Assembly: GCF_005298075.1 (NCBI RefSeq)
Contig: NZ_SZZH01000003.1
Span: 248,001-312,000, forward strand
Origin: Nakamurella flava
GTDB lineage: Bacteria; Actinomycetota; Actinomycetes; Mycobacteriales; Nakamurellaceae
Direction of reading: 5' to 3'
Length of the DNA stretch: 64,000 bases
Every line of letters begins with the position of its first letter. Position 1 is the first letter of the stretch. Of the stretch, positions 42,473-50,863 are shown in pieces. Both the position numbers and the translations under genes were made by a program. The notes beneath the pieces were generated by a model. The model saw only the letters and a list, made by a program, of their open reading frames with translations. It ran no database searches and had not been told where the DNA came from.

Positions 42473-44478
42473 TGGAAGCGCCGCCCGTGACCACAGCCAC
42501 CGCCCCCGCCCAGGGAGCGGCGGCCGCCGCCTCCCCGGCCGGCTTCACCCACGCCCAGATCCGGACGATCATCTTCGGCCTGATGGCCGGCATGTTCCTG
42601 GCCGCGCTGGACATGACGATCGTGTCCACCTCGATCCGGACCATCGCCGATGACCTGCAGGGTCTGTCGGCCCAGGCCTGGGTCACCACCGCCTACCTGA
42701 TCACCTCGACGATCACCACGCCGCTGTACGGCAAGTTGTCGGACATCTACGGCCGCCGGCCGATGTTCCTCATCGCCATCAGCATCTTCGTGGTCGGATC
42801 GGTCGCCTGTACGTTCTCGACCTCGATGTACGAGCTCGCCGCGTTCCGGGCCCTGCAGGGTCTCGGTGCCGGTGGCCTCATGTCGATGGCCTTCGCGATC
42901 CTGGCCGACATCGTGCCGCCGCGAGAGCGGGCCAAGTACCAGGGCTACTTCCTGGCCGTCTTCGGCACCTCGTCGGTCATCGGCCCGCTGGTCGGCGGTT
43001 TCTTCGCCGGCGCCGAGTCGATCCTGGGCGTCACCGGCTGGCGCTGGGTCTTCCTGATCAACGTTCCGATCGGCATCATCGCCCTGATCGTCGTGGCCAA
43101 GGTCCTGCACCTGCCGCACATCCGCCACGACCACCGCATCGACTGGTGGGGCGCCGCCGCGCTGATCATCGGCCTGGTACCGCTGCTGCTCGTCGCCGAG
43201 CAGGGCCGCGAGTGGGGTTGGGGATCCCTCGGCGTCATCAGCCTGATCGCGCTGGGCGTCGTCGGTCTGGTCGCGTTCGTCCTCGTCGAGATCCGCATGA
43301 AGGACGAGGCCCTCATCCCGATGCGCCTGTTCCGCAGCCGCGTCTTCTCCATGGGTCTGGGCGCGAACGTCCTCATCGGCATCGGCATGTTCGGTGCGAT
43401 CTCCGTCATCCCGCTGTACCTGCAGCTGGTCAAGGGCGCCTCGCCGACCGAGTCCGGTCTGCTGATGATCCCGATGATGATCGGCATCATGGGCGGCTCG
43501 ATCGTGTCCGGTCAGCTGACCAGCAAGACCGGCCGCTACAAGATCTTCCCGGTCATCGGCACCGCACTGCTGACCGCCGCGTTCCTGCTGCTGCTGACCG
43601 TCACGATCGACACCAACATCTGGCTGCTGTTCGGCAACTTCTTCCTGCTGGGCCTCGGCCTGGGGCTGAACATGCAGACCCTGATGATCGCCGTCCAAAA
43701 CGCGGCCCCGGCCAAGGACATGGGCGTCTCGACCTCGTCGGCCACGTTCTTCCGTCAGCTCGGCGGCACGCTGGGGGTGGCCGTGTTCATCTCGCTGCTG
43801 TTCAACGCCTGGCCGACGAACATCGTCAGCTCGGTCGCCACGGCCGGCAGCAACCCCTCGTTCCAGCAGGCCATCGGGGCGGCCGTCGCCGATCCGAATA
43901 GCGGCAGCCACGGGGTGGCCACCGCGCTGGCCGCGGCCGGCCAGGGTGACCTGAGCGGGATGGAGTCGATCGGTTCCAGCCTGACCAACAACTCCTCGTT
44001 CCTGTCGACGCTGGACCCGGCCATCGCCCGGCCGTTCCAGGAGGCGTTCGTCACCTCCGCACAGATCGTCTACCTGTGCGCCGCGATCCTGGCCGCGCTG
44101 GCCTTCGTCGTCGTGCTGCTGATGAAGGAGATGCCGCTGCGCACCATGTCGGCCATCCAGGAACGGATGACCGAGGACGCCTCGATCGCCGCGGAGACCC
44201 TCACGGTCGCCGAGCCGATGGAGGCCGATCAGGCTGCCCCGACCAAGAGCCTGGCCGGCTCGAACGGTCACACCGACGGTGCCGTCCCGGCCGGCGTCTC
44301 GAACGGCACGGTCCTGAACGGGACCCCGGTCAACGGCTCCGCGAATGGCCACCATGGTCGGCACGCCGGCTCGGCCGCCACCGAGGCCCCGGTCCCCGTG
44401 CGGCGCGGCCGCCACGCGGCGCCGGACGATGAAGACGACGTCGCCACCGCCGGCTCCGCCGGTCGCCACGGCGCCTGA
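42472..44478 (+). CDS. DHA2-type 14-TM MFS multidrug exporter
   Basis: A 668-residue MFS protein. Motif A GKLSDIYGRRPM, the LDMTIVSTSIRTI D-motif start, and RALQGLGAGGLMS are clear. About 14 helices extend to near residue 560. The remaining 100 residues are a cytoplasmic tail, Asn/Gly/His/Ala-rich (NGHTDGAVPAGVSNGTV) ending with basic RRGRHAAPDDEDD, unlike the usual short C terminus. It is coupled to a MarR repressor, so it likely exports drugs or toxic metabolites using the proton gradient. Substrate unknown. Confidence 0.93.
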   Translation: MEAPPVTTATAPAQGAAAAASPAGFTHAQIRTIIFGLMAGMFLAALDMTIVSTSIRTIADDLQGLSAQAWVTTAYLITSTITTPLYGKLSDIYGRRPMFLIAISIFVVGSVACTFSTSMYELAAFRALQGLGAGGLMSMAFAILADIVPPRERAKYQGYFLAVFGTSSVIGPLVGGFFAGAESILGVTGWRWVFLINVPIGIIALIVVAKVLHLPHIRHDHRIDWWGAAALIIGLVPLLLVAEQGREWGWGSLGVISLIALGVVGLVAFVLVEIRMKDEALIPMRLFRSRVFSMGLGANVLIGIGMFGAISVIPLYLQLVKGASPTESGLLMIPMMIGIMGGSIVSGQLTSKTGRYKIFPVIGTALLTAAFLLLLTVTIDTNIWLLFGNFFLLGLGLGLNMQTLMIAVQNAAPAKDMGVSTSSATFFRQLGGTLGVAVFISLLFNAWPTNIVSSVATAGSNPSFQQAIGAAVADPNSGSHGVATALAAAGQGDLSGMESIGSSLTNNSSFLSTLDPAIARPFQEAFVTSAQIVYLCAAILAALAFVVVLLMKEMPLRTMSAIQERMTEDASIAAETLTVAEPMEADQAAPTKSLAGSNGHTDGAVPAGVSNGTVLNGTPVNGSANGHHGRHAGSAATEAPVPVRRGRHAAPDDEDDVATAGSAGRHGA

Positions 44479-44487
44479 CGCACCACC

Positions 44488-44528
44488 CGAACGGCCCCGA
44501 TCCTCCGCGCGAGGGTCGGGGCCGTTCG
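44488..44528 (+). terminator. Intrinsic terminator of the MarR-DHA2 operon
   Basis: Arms CGAACGGCCCCGA and TCGGGGCCGTTCG (13 bp, perfect) plus inner CCTC/GAGG pairs, 10 bases after the stop. Confidence 0.8.
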
Positions 44529-44606
44529 TCGTCCCAGCGCGATCGGCGTCCGGCAGCGTTCTTCCCGTCCACACCGGGCCCGGTGCTCCATCGCCCGGCG
44601 CGCGGC

Positions 44607-45398
44607 TCAGCCGGTCAACCGCCCGACGGCGATCGAGGTGGCCTCGTCGGGCTTGCGGCCCCCCTGCCAGTAGAAGCCGGTCGGTTGGCCCTGTGCGTCG
44701 ACGGCGAGCCCGATCGAGCCGGTCCCGAGCCCGGTGGCGCCGTTGGTCCGGCTGTCGTCGGCGTGCGGTGAGGTCGTCGAGTCGATGATCTGCAGCCGGT
44801 AGGCACCGCTGATCGTGGGGTCGGGTTCCGGGACGGTCGCGGCGATCATGACGTGCCCGGTGTCGCGGGACTGCGTGTCCGGGCTGACGAGCCAGGCCAC
44901 GATGTCGCCGGGGCGGATCTCCGGGACCGTCGGCACCCGGGTCCAGTGCGCGTCACCGGCGCCGAGGCGCGAGAAGAAGCCCTCGAAGTCCTGGGCCAGG
45001 GCTCGGCCCGCGGAGGCCGTGGTCGGGATCTCGGCCAGCGCCGCCGGCGAGACCTGCGTGAGCGTGTAGTCGATGAAACCGGAGCAGTCGTAGTCATACC
45101 GGCCGGCGGCGGCGTCCACCGCCGTCTCGTGCTGGTAGTCGCTCTGCCGCATCCCGCTGAGCTGGGTCTGGGCGGAGGCCAGCAGGGCCGCCGTTCCCGC
45201 CGTGGCCGGCGATGCGGTGGTACTCGACGTCGACGGGGTGGGCTCGGCGACCGACGACGCGGCCGGCTCGGCACTCGGGGTCCCGGTCGAGCTGGTGGCC
45301 CTGCCCGCGCCACAGGCCGGCAGCACGGCGAGAACGAGCGCTGTCAGCGCAATCCAAGACGCCGCCCCTGTGGTGGAGGACGCCGTCGACCGATTCAT
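44607..45398 (-). CDS. NlpC/P60-like lipoprotein
   Basis: A lipoprotein of about 263 residues (counting from ATG 45398; an in-frame GTG at 45428 would add ten). Lipobox LPAC follows a hydrophobic signal. A Ser/Thr/Ala/Pro spacer of about 40 residues comes next. The NlpC/P60-like core has the Cys motif DCSGFIDYTL near residue 105 and the His in TGHVMIAA near residue 185, so it is probably a cell-wall peptide hydrolase, or a related papain-fold protein; the third catalytic residue is not certain. It ends in a short domain (GSIGLAVDAQGQPTGFYW). Confidence 0.85.
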   Translation of the reverse strand: MNRSTASSTTGAASWIALTALVLAVLPACGAGRATSSTGTPSAEPAASSVAEPTPSTSSTTASPATAGTAALLASAQTQLSGMRQSDYQHETAVDAAAGRYDYDCSGFIDYTLTQVSPAALAEIPTTASAGRALAQDFEGFFSRLGAGDAHWTRVPTVPEIRPGDIVAWLVSPDTQSRDTGHVMIAATVPEPDPTISGAYRLQIIDSTTSPHADDSRTNGATGLGTGSIGLAVDAQGQPTGFYWQGGRKPDEATSIAVGRLTG

Positions 45399-45523
45399 GA
45401 GCCGGAGTAGATCACCGGCCCGGTGCACCGACGCGGCCGATCACCGGATCGAGATCGCCCGCCGGTCGCGGCGGGCCCCGCCCGATGGTCGAACGGGAAC
45501 GCCGCGCCCGACGGGCGGCAGCC

Positions 45524-46990
45524 TCAAAGCCAGGGCGCGAGTGCCGGCAGCGGCCGGTCGTCGTCGGCCGGCACCGGCCGTCCGTCGACGACGACGTACT
45601 CGACGCGCGGTCCGTGGGCGGCGATCTCGGCGACGGCCGCGATCAGTCGCTCGGCGTGTTCGGTGGTGGAACCGAGGCCGACGGAGACCCGGACGGCCTG
45701 TCCCGGTCCGGTGCCGTCGGAGCAGCCGGCCGCCCCGAGCAGCCGGCGGACCAGCGGGTGTGCGCAGAAGGCGCCGTCCCGGACGCCGATGCCGTGTTCG
45801 GCCGACAGCGCCGCGGCGACGATGGAGGCGGGCACCCCGGCGACGGTGAAGGTGACGACACCGATGGAGTCGGCGGCGCCGCTGAACAGGGTGTGCACCG
45901 ACACCCCGTCGATGGCCGCCAGCCCGGCCCGGATGGTGTCGGTCAGCGCCGCCTCGGCCTGCTCGCGGGCCGTCGCGTCGGAGGTGGCGAGGGCGTGGCA
46001 GGCAGTGGCCAGGGCGACGGCGCCGGCGACGTTGGGCGAGCCGGCCTCGTGCCGTTCCGGGCCGGTCTTGTAGACGGTGCCGGTCTCGGAGACCGTCGCG
46101 GTGGCGCCGCCGCCGATCAGGTACGGCGGGGCGGCGTCGAGCCAGTCCGAGCGCCCGACGAGCACGCCCGCCCCGTACGGCGCGTAGAGCTTGTGGCCGG
46201 AGACCGCGACGTAGTCGACGCCCAGCTCGGCGATGGAGAACCGGCGGTGCGGGGCGAGTTGGGCGGCGTCCAGGGCGATCCGGGCGCCCCGGGCCTTGGC
46301 GACCCGGGCCAGCTCGGCCACCGGCCACAGCTCGCCCGTCACGTTGGAGGCGCCGGTGATGACGACGAGGGCCGGGCCGGGTGCCCGACGCCGCAGGGCG
46401 TCGTCGACCGCGCCGACCGCGAGTTCGGGCAGCGCCGGGACGGGCAGGCGGACGACGGTGCGCCCATCGATGCCGTCCTGACGCTCCCAGGGCAGGAGCG
46501 CCGCATGGTGCTCGGACTCGAACACGACCACGGTGGTGCGGCGAGGAATGCTGTGCGCCAACAGGTTCAGCGAATCGGTGGTGTTGCGCGTGAAGATCAC
46601 GGTGTCGTCGGCGCGACCGCCGACGAACGCGCGGACCGGCTCACGGGCGCCTTCGTAGAGCGCCGTGGACAGCTTGGAGTGCCAGCCGGCGCCGCGGTGG
46701 ACGCTGGCGTACCCGGCGATGCTGCGCTCGACCGCTTCGTGCACGACGCGCAGCGCCGGGGCCGACGCGGCGTGATCGAGGTTGGCGTAGGCGATCTCGC
46801 CCCCGCCGACCAGCGGCACGAGGGCGTCCTGGCCGACGATGTCGAGCCCGGGGGCATGGGGGTGGGTGACGGTGGGGCGGTCGGCGCACGCGGTGGCGGC
46901 GTCGGCGAACCGGGGGAGGGGCCGGTGGGTGAGGGCGGCCAGCAGGTCAGGACGTCCGGCCAGGTCGAAGGAGGAGTCGACGAGAGTCAT
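45524..46990 (-). CDS. Class V aminotransferase (cysteine-desulfurase-like) under SAM-IV riboswitch
   Basis: A 488-residue PLP enzyme of the class V fold. The PLP Lys is in VSGHKLYAPYGAG near residue 233; ANLDHAASAPALR near residue 70, HRGAGWHSK near residue 103, and ITGASNVTGEL near residue 180 are typical of the SufS/CsdA-like group; the catalytic Cys of desulfurases is not obvious in the usual place. About 65 residues before the fold are extra and of unknown role. GCGGAGC lies nine bases before the ATG at 46990. The riboswitch 42 bases upstream puts it in sulphur/methionine metabolism. The exact reaction is not known. Confidence 0.88.
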   Translation of the reverse strand: MTLVDSSFDLAGRPDLLAALTHRPLPRFADAATACADRPTVTHPHAPGLDIVGQDALVPLVGGGEIAYANLDHAASAPALRVVHEAVERSIAGYASVHRGAGWHSKLSTALYEGAREPVRAFVGGRADDTVIFTRNTTDSLNLLAHSIPRRTTVVVFESEHHAALLPWERQDGIDGRTVVRLPVPALPELAVGAVDDALRRRAPGPALVVITGASNVTGELWPVAELARVAKARGARIALDAAQLAPHRRFSIAELGVDYVAVSGHKLYAPYGAGVLVGRSDWLDAAPPYLIGGGATATVSETGTVYKTGPERHEAGSPNVAGAVALATACHALATSDATAREQAEAALTDTIRAGLAAIDGVSVHTLFSGAADSIGVVTFTVAGVPASIVAAALSAEHGIGVRDGAFCAHPLVRRLLGAAGCSDGTGPGQAVRVSVGLGSTTEHAERLIAAVAEIAAHGPRVEYVVVDGRPVPADDDRPLPALAPWL

Positions 46991-47032
46991 CGGGGTGCTC
47001 CGCAGGTACTCGGGGGCCACCCGTCGGGGAAA

Positions 47033-47148
47033 GGCCCGCGCTTGCCGGGGCGCCCTTCGCGCCCGGCCAGGTCTTCACCCGGGGCACCCCACCGCGGAAG
47101 GAGGGTTGCCGGTCAGCAAGCCGGGGCTATCTGCTGACACTCATGACC
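47033..47148 (-). promoter_or_regulatory. SAM-IV riboswitch
   Basis: On the minus strand the leader reads GGTCATGAGTGTCAGCAGAT, then GCCCCGGCTTGCTGACCGGC, AACCCTCC and CCGCGGTGGGGTGCCCCGGG, ending CGGCAAGCGCGGGCC. This order of conserved blocks matches the SAM-IV class, known from actinobacteria, including the P1 helix GGTC/GACC and the downstream pseudoknot segment GGCAAGCGCGGG. It lies 42 bases upstream of the class V aminotransferase. S-adenosylmethionine should switch expression off when it binds. Confidence 0.92.
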
Positions 47149-47204
47149 TACGCCGGGGACGATAGCACCGGGTCCGTGGCGGCCGGGACAGGGTGTGGCC
47201 CGGG

Positions 47205-48956
47205 TCACATGGTGGTGCCGGGGTCCCGGGCCGGACCGTGGACGGTGGATGCTCCCGGCCCGGAGATGACCGTTCCGACGATGGTGTTGGGCGGTACCGA
47301 CCCGCCGGTGATCGGCGTGGTGCGGGCGTCCGGGGCGTCCTCGGCCGGCGGTCGGCGGACCAGAGCGGCCATGACGACGAGCCCGAGGACGGCGATCCCG
47401 CTCATCGCCAGGAAGGTGACGGCGGCTGCGGTGTCGGAGGCGTGCAGCGCCGGGATGAGATAGCGCTGCAGGTCGGGGTCGAAGCTGTTGTAGTTCAGGC
47501 CGGTCTGCTCGGCGGCCTGCATGCTGTCCCGGAACCGATCGGCGGTGTCACCCGGCAGGTCCTGCCCGGCCCGTTCGACGTTGTCGAGCAGGTTGGAGAC
47601 GTAGACGGTGTGGAACAGCGCGTACAGCAGCGCGATGCCGACGGCCCCGCCGCCCTGTTCGGCGGTGGCGGAGACGCCGGAGGCCTGACCGTCGTCGCTG
47701 TCCGGGATCGAGTCGAGGCTGACCGGGTCGTTCACGGTCAGGGTGATGGCCAACCCGATGCCGTAGAGCAGGAGGCCGGGCAGCAGCGCGAGGTAGGTGT
47801 CGTGGCCGACGCCGATCGCCAGGGCCACCCCGGACAGCGCGATGCAGGCGAAGCCGGCCATCAGGGGCGGCCGGCCGCCGGCCTTGTCGTACCAGCGTCC
47901 GGCCAAGGGGGCGAGCGCGATCATCGGCAGGGTGGTGGGGATCAGCGCGAGCCCCGCCAGCGCCGGGTCCATGCCCAGGTTGAGGATCAGGATGAGCGGC
48001 AGGATGACGCCCAGGCCCATCTCGCAGACTCCGGCCAGGCCCTGGGACAGGGTGGCGCCCAGGTAGTTCCGGTGCCGGCGGAGCAGCGTGAAACTCATCA
48101 GCGGGTTCTTCGCGGCCCGTTCCCGGCGGACGAACAGCACCGCGGAGACGACGCAGACGACCAGCGGAACGACGACCCCGGGGGACGTCCAGCCCCAGAC
48201 CGTGGTCTGGGCCAGCCCGAACACCAGGCCGACCAGGATGAGGCTGAGCAGCCCGGCGCCGGTGAAGTCGATGTGCGCCTTGCCCGTGCGGGGCTGATCG
48301 GCCGGGACCGATCGCAGCGTGGCCAGCACGGTCAGGATCAGTAGCGGGACGTTGACCAGCAGCACGGCCCGCCAGCTCAGCGTGGAGGTCAGGACGCCGC
48401 CGATGGTCGGGCCGAGCGCCCCGGCGACGGCGGCGACTCCGCCCATGGTGCCCAGCGCCCGTCCCCGCGCGCTCTTGGGGTAGGCGGCGCTGACGATGGC
48501 GACCGAGGCGGGCAGCATCAGCGCGCCGCCGACGCCCTGGACGACCCGGGCGAGCAGCAGGATGCCGAACGTCGGCGCGAACCCGGCCAGTGTGGAGGCG
48601 CCGCCGAACAGCACGCTGCCGATGAGGAAGATGCGCCGCAGGCCGAGCAGGTCGCCCAACCGCCCGCCGAGGACCAGGAGGCCGGCCAGTGGCAGCAGGC
48701 TGCCGTTGAGCACCCACTGGACGAGGGCGGACCCGATACCGAACGAGTCCATGATGTCGGGCAGCGCCAGCGGGACCGCGGTCTGGTCGACCAGGATCAT
48801 CGCGTTCGCCAGGGTCATGGCGACGAGGACCAGCGTGGGGGAGGCCGAACGACCGGAGCCGGACCCGGGGTCCGCAGAGGAGGCTGCCACTGCTGAACGG
48901 TAAGGGGAGTGGGCCCGGCCCGACAGTGGAAAGCCGGAAGGGAGGACGCCGGGCAC
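47205..48956 (-). CDS. DHA2-type MFS exporter
   Basis: A 583-residue protein with about 14 helices. Motif A GRLGDLLGLRR, the ARVVQGVGGALMLPAS segment and RWYDKAGGRPP are clear. The LVDQTAVPLALPDI start is typical of the DHA2 drug:H+ antiporter group. The GTG at 48956 is the longest start; a GTG at 48890 is possible and would remove about 22 residues of leader. It ends 56 bases upstream of the SAM-IV riboswitch on the same strand, so read-through into the riboswitch may happen. No regulator adjoins it. Substrate unknown. Confidence 0.9.
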   Translation of the reverse strand: MPGVLPSGFPLSGRAHSPYRSAVAASSADPGSGSGRSASPTLVLVAMTLANAMILVDQTAVPLALPDIMDSFGIGSALVQWVLNGSLLPLAGLLVLGGRLGDLLGLRRIFLIGSVLFGGASTLAGFAPTFGILLLARVVQGVGGALMLPASVAIVSAAYPKSARGRALGTMGGVAAVAGALGPTIGGVLTSTLSWRAVLLVNVPLLILTVLATLRSVPADQPRTGKAHIDFTGAGLLSLILVGLVFGLAQTTVWGWTSPGVVVPLVVCVVSAVLFVRRERAAKNPLMSFTLLRRHRNYLGATLSQGLAGVCEMGLGVILPLILILNLGMDPALAGLALIPTTLPMIALAPLAGRWYDKAGGRPPLMAGFACIALSGVALAIGVGHDTYLALLPGLLLYGIGLAITLTVNDPVSLDSIPDSDDGQASGVSATAEQGGGAVGIALLYALFHTVYVSNLLDNVERAGQDLPGDTADRFRDSMQAAEQTGLNYNSFDPDLQRYLIPALHASDTAAAVTFLAMSGIAVLGLVVMAALVRRPPAEDAPDARTTPITGGSVPPNTIVGTVISGPGASTVHGPARDPGTTM

Positions 48957-48988
48957 CCGAGCGGGTGACGCCGGCAGAGAGATGATGC

Positions 48989-49065
48989 TGGTGGCCAGGG
49001 CCGGGATCGAACCGGCGACCTTCCGCTTTTCAGGCGGACGCTCGTACCAACTGAGCTACCTGGCC
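48989..49065 (-). tRNA. tRNA-Phe (GAA anticodon)
   Basis: Minus strand, 5' end at 49065: acceptor GGCCAGG/CCTGGCC, D arm GCTCAGTTGGTACGAGC, anticodon stem TCCGC/GCGGA with loop CTGAAAA (GAA), T arm CCGG TTCGATC CCGG. Discriminator A is at 48992 and encoded CCA at 48989-48991. Confidence 0.97.
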
Positions 49066-49070
49066 GAGAA

Positions 49071-49103
49071 AGGGCCGGCTTCACCGAAGTGAAACCGGCC
49101 CCT
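49071..49103 (-). other. Hairpin between tRNA-Phe and tRNA-Asp
   Basis: Arms AGGGCCGGCTTCAC and GTGAAACCGGCCCCT pair with one mismatch, loop CGAA. It lies between two tRNAs of the same leftward transcript and may be a processing hairpin or an attenuator. Confidence 0.55.
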
Positions 49104-49104
49104 C

Positions 49105-49181
49105 TGGCGACCCCGACGGGACTTGAACCCGCGACCTCCGCCGTGACAGGGCGGCGCGCTAACCAACTGCGCCACGGGGCC
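49105..49181 (-). tRNA. tRNA-Asp (GTC anticodon)
   Basis: Minus strand, 5' end at 49181: acceptor GGCCCCG/CGGGGTC, D arm GCGCAGTTGGTTAGCGC, anticodon loop CTGTCAC (GTC), T arm GCGGG TTCAAGT CCCGT. Discriminator G at 49108, encoded CCA at 49105-49107. Confidence 0.97.
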
Positions 49182-49231
49182 TTGGCTGTGCGGCTCCGAG
49201 ACCTTACCAGTCTCACAACCGCGGTACTGCG

Positions 49232-49304
49232 TACCCCCAACGGGATTCGAACCCGTGCTACCGCCTTGAAAGGGCAGCGTCCTAGGCCGCTAGACGATGG
49301 GGGC
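49232..49304 (-). tRNA. tRNA-Glu (TTC anticodon)
   Basis: Minus strand, 5' end at 49304: acceptor GCCCCCA/TGGGGGT, D arm GTCTAGCGGCCTAGGAC, anticodon stem CTGCC/GGCGG with loop CTTTCAA (TTC), T arm ACGGG TTCGAAT CCCGT. Discriminator A at 49232. No CCA is encoded. It is the first gene of a Glu-Asp-Phe cluster. Confidence 0.97.
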
Positions 49305-49319
49305 TGGGATCTGACACCC

Positions 49320-49346
49320 AGCTCCAACGGCTGTCCGTTGGGAGCT
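49320..49346. other. Hairpin upstream of tRNA-Glu
   Basis: Arms AGCTCCAACGG and CCGTTGGGAGCT (one bulged G) around CTGT. It lies 16 bases before the tRNA-Glu 5' end, in the region that should hold the tRNA promoter, so its role is unclear. Confidence 0.5.
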
Positions 49347-49534
49347 CAGAGAGCATACGACACGGGGTCGGCCACTTCCAAAACGGCGGCCGCGGGGTCC
49401 GCCCGCGGGCGTCGTGCGCGCCCGGCTGCCGCCCGGTCCCCGCCGCACGATCAGGTGGCACCGCCCCGTTGACCTGCGGTGTCGCGCGGTCGGACCCGCA
49501 GTATTCCGAGATCCATCAGAGCGAGGAGTACAGC

Positions 49535-50806
49535 ATGGCCATGGTCCGACCGCCCGTCACCCGACCCCTGGCGGCCGCCGCCTGTGCGGTGGTGTTGTCG
49601 CTGACCGCGGGGTGTGTCGGCGGTGCGTCGCGGGCCGACGGCACCTCGGCGTCCCCCACCGGCACGACGGCCTCCGCCGCCGGGTCCACCGCGACCTCGC
49701 CGTCGACCCCCGGGGGGCCGGCCACCAGCCTCGCCCGTGGGCAGCTGTTGACCGACGCGCCCCTGACCGGAGCGGCGGCGCTGCCCAGCGCGGCCCGCAA
49801 TGCGCTCATCACCTACGTGTCCCAGGGACCGGACGGGCGCCCCGTCGTCGTGTCCGGCACCGTCTCCACGCCCGCGGGCAACCCGCCCGAGGGCGGCTGG
49901 CCGGTGCTGAACTGGGCCCACGGCACGACCGGGTGGGCCGACACCTGCGCGCCCTCTCTGGATACCGCCGACGGCCCGGAGCACGACTATCTGGGCGGTG
50001 TCTCCGACGTCATCGACACCTGGGTGTCCAAGGGCTACGCCGTCGTCCGCACCGACTATGTCGGTCTGGGGACGCCCGGCGGTCATCCCTACCTCGACGG
50101 GGGCTCGGAGGCCGACGCCGTGATCGACATCCTGCGCGCGGCCCGTCAGCTCGATCCGTCCATCGGTGCCCGGTGGGTGGTGGCCGGACACAGTCAGGGC
50201 GGGCAGGCCACCCTGTTCACCGCGGCCGAAGCCGCTGCGCAGGCCCCTGATCTGCCGCTGCTGGGTGCGGTGGCCATCGCGCCGGGCGGCGTCCACGTCG
50301 GCGACGCCGTCGCCGGCCTGGCGTCGGGTCAGGGATCCGAGGCGCTCGAGGCGTTCCTGCCGGTGATCCTGCTGGGTGCGCAGTCGGCGGGGGTGGACGT
50401 CGTCCCCGATCAGGTCCTCGCCGATCAGGCGTTGCCCGGGCTCGCCGTCGGCCGCGCCCAGTGCCTCGGGCAGGGCCGGGACATCGCCGCCGTCCCCCTC
50501 GATGCGTACCTGCGACCCGGTGCCGACCTGACCGGGGTGGTCGACTACCTGGACCAGCAGGATCCACGCAACGTGACCCCTCGGGTGCCGGTGATGGTCG
50601 CCCAGGGCACCGCCGACACGGTGGTTCCCCCGGCGGGAACCCAGGAGCTGGTGCAGAAGTACTGCGCCGCGGGTCTGGACGTGGACCTTCGGCAGTACGA
50701 CGGCCAGGATCACCGCGGTGCCGTCACCGCCTCCAAGGACGACGCCCAGCAGTACGTCGCGGCCCTCTTCGCGGGGTCGACGCCCTCGTCCACCTGCGGC
50801 AGCTGA
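49535..50806 (+). CDS. Secretory lipase-family lipoprotein (alpha/beta hydrolase)
   Basis: A 423-residue lipoprotein. Ribosome site GAGGAG before ATG 49535. Lipobox TAGC near residue 27, then a Ser/Thr/Gly-rich linker, then an alpha/beta hydrolase of the LIP (secretory lipase) family: oxyanion-side WAHGTTGWAD near residue 124, nucleophile GHSQGGQA near residue 213, acid residue in QGTADTVVPP near residue 357, and His in QDHRGAV near residue 390. It should act on esters outside the membrane. Cys pair in the domain (DTCAPS, RAQCLG) may form a disulphide. Confidence 0.92.
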   Translation: MAMVRPPVTRPLAAAACAVVLSLTAGCVGGASRADGTSASPTGTTASAAGSTATSPSTPGGPATSLARGQLLTDAPLTGAAALPSAARNALITYVSQGPDGRPVVVSGTVSTPAGNPPEGGWPVLNWAHGTTGWADTCAPSLDTADGPEHDYLGGVSDVIDTWVSKGYAVVRTDYVGLGTPGGHPYLDGGSEADAVIDILRAARQLDPSIGARWVVAGHSQGGQATLFTAAEAAAQAPDLPLLGAVAIAPGGVHVGDAVAGLASGQGSEALEAFLPVILLGAQSAGVDVVPDQVLADQALPGLAVGRAQCLGQGRDIAAVPLDAYLRPGADLTGVVDYLDQQDPRNVTPRVPVMVAQGTADTVVPPAGTQELVQKYCAAGLDVDLRQYDGQDHRGAVTASKDDAQQYVAALFAGSTPSSTCGS

Positions 50807-50823
50807 GACGAGGACGGATCACG

Positions 50824-50856
50824 GAAGGGGCGGTCGACACGGTCGACCGCCCCTTC
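50824..50856. terminator. Bidirectional terminator, perfect 15-bp stem
   Basis: GAAGGGGCGGTCGAC and its exact complement, three-base loop ACG, between the stops of the lipase and sugar porter genes. Confidence 0.85.
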
Positions 50857-50863
50857 GCCGTGC

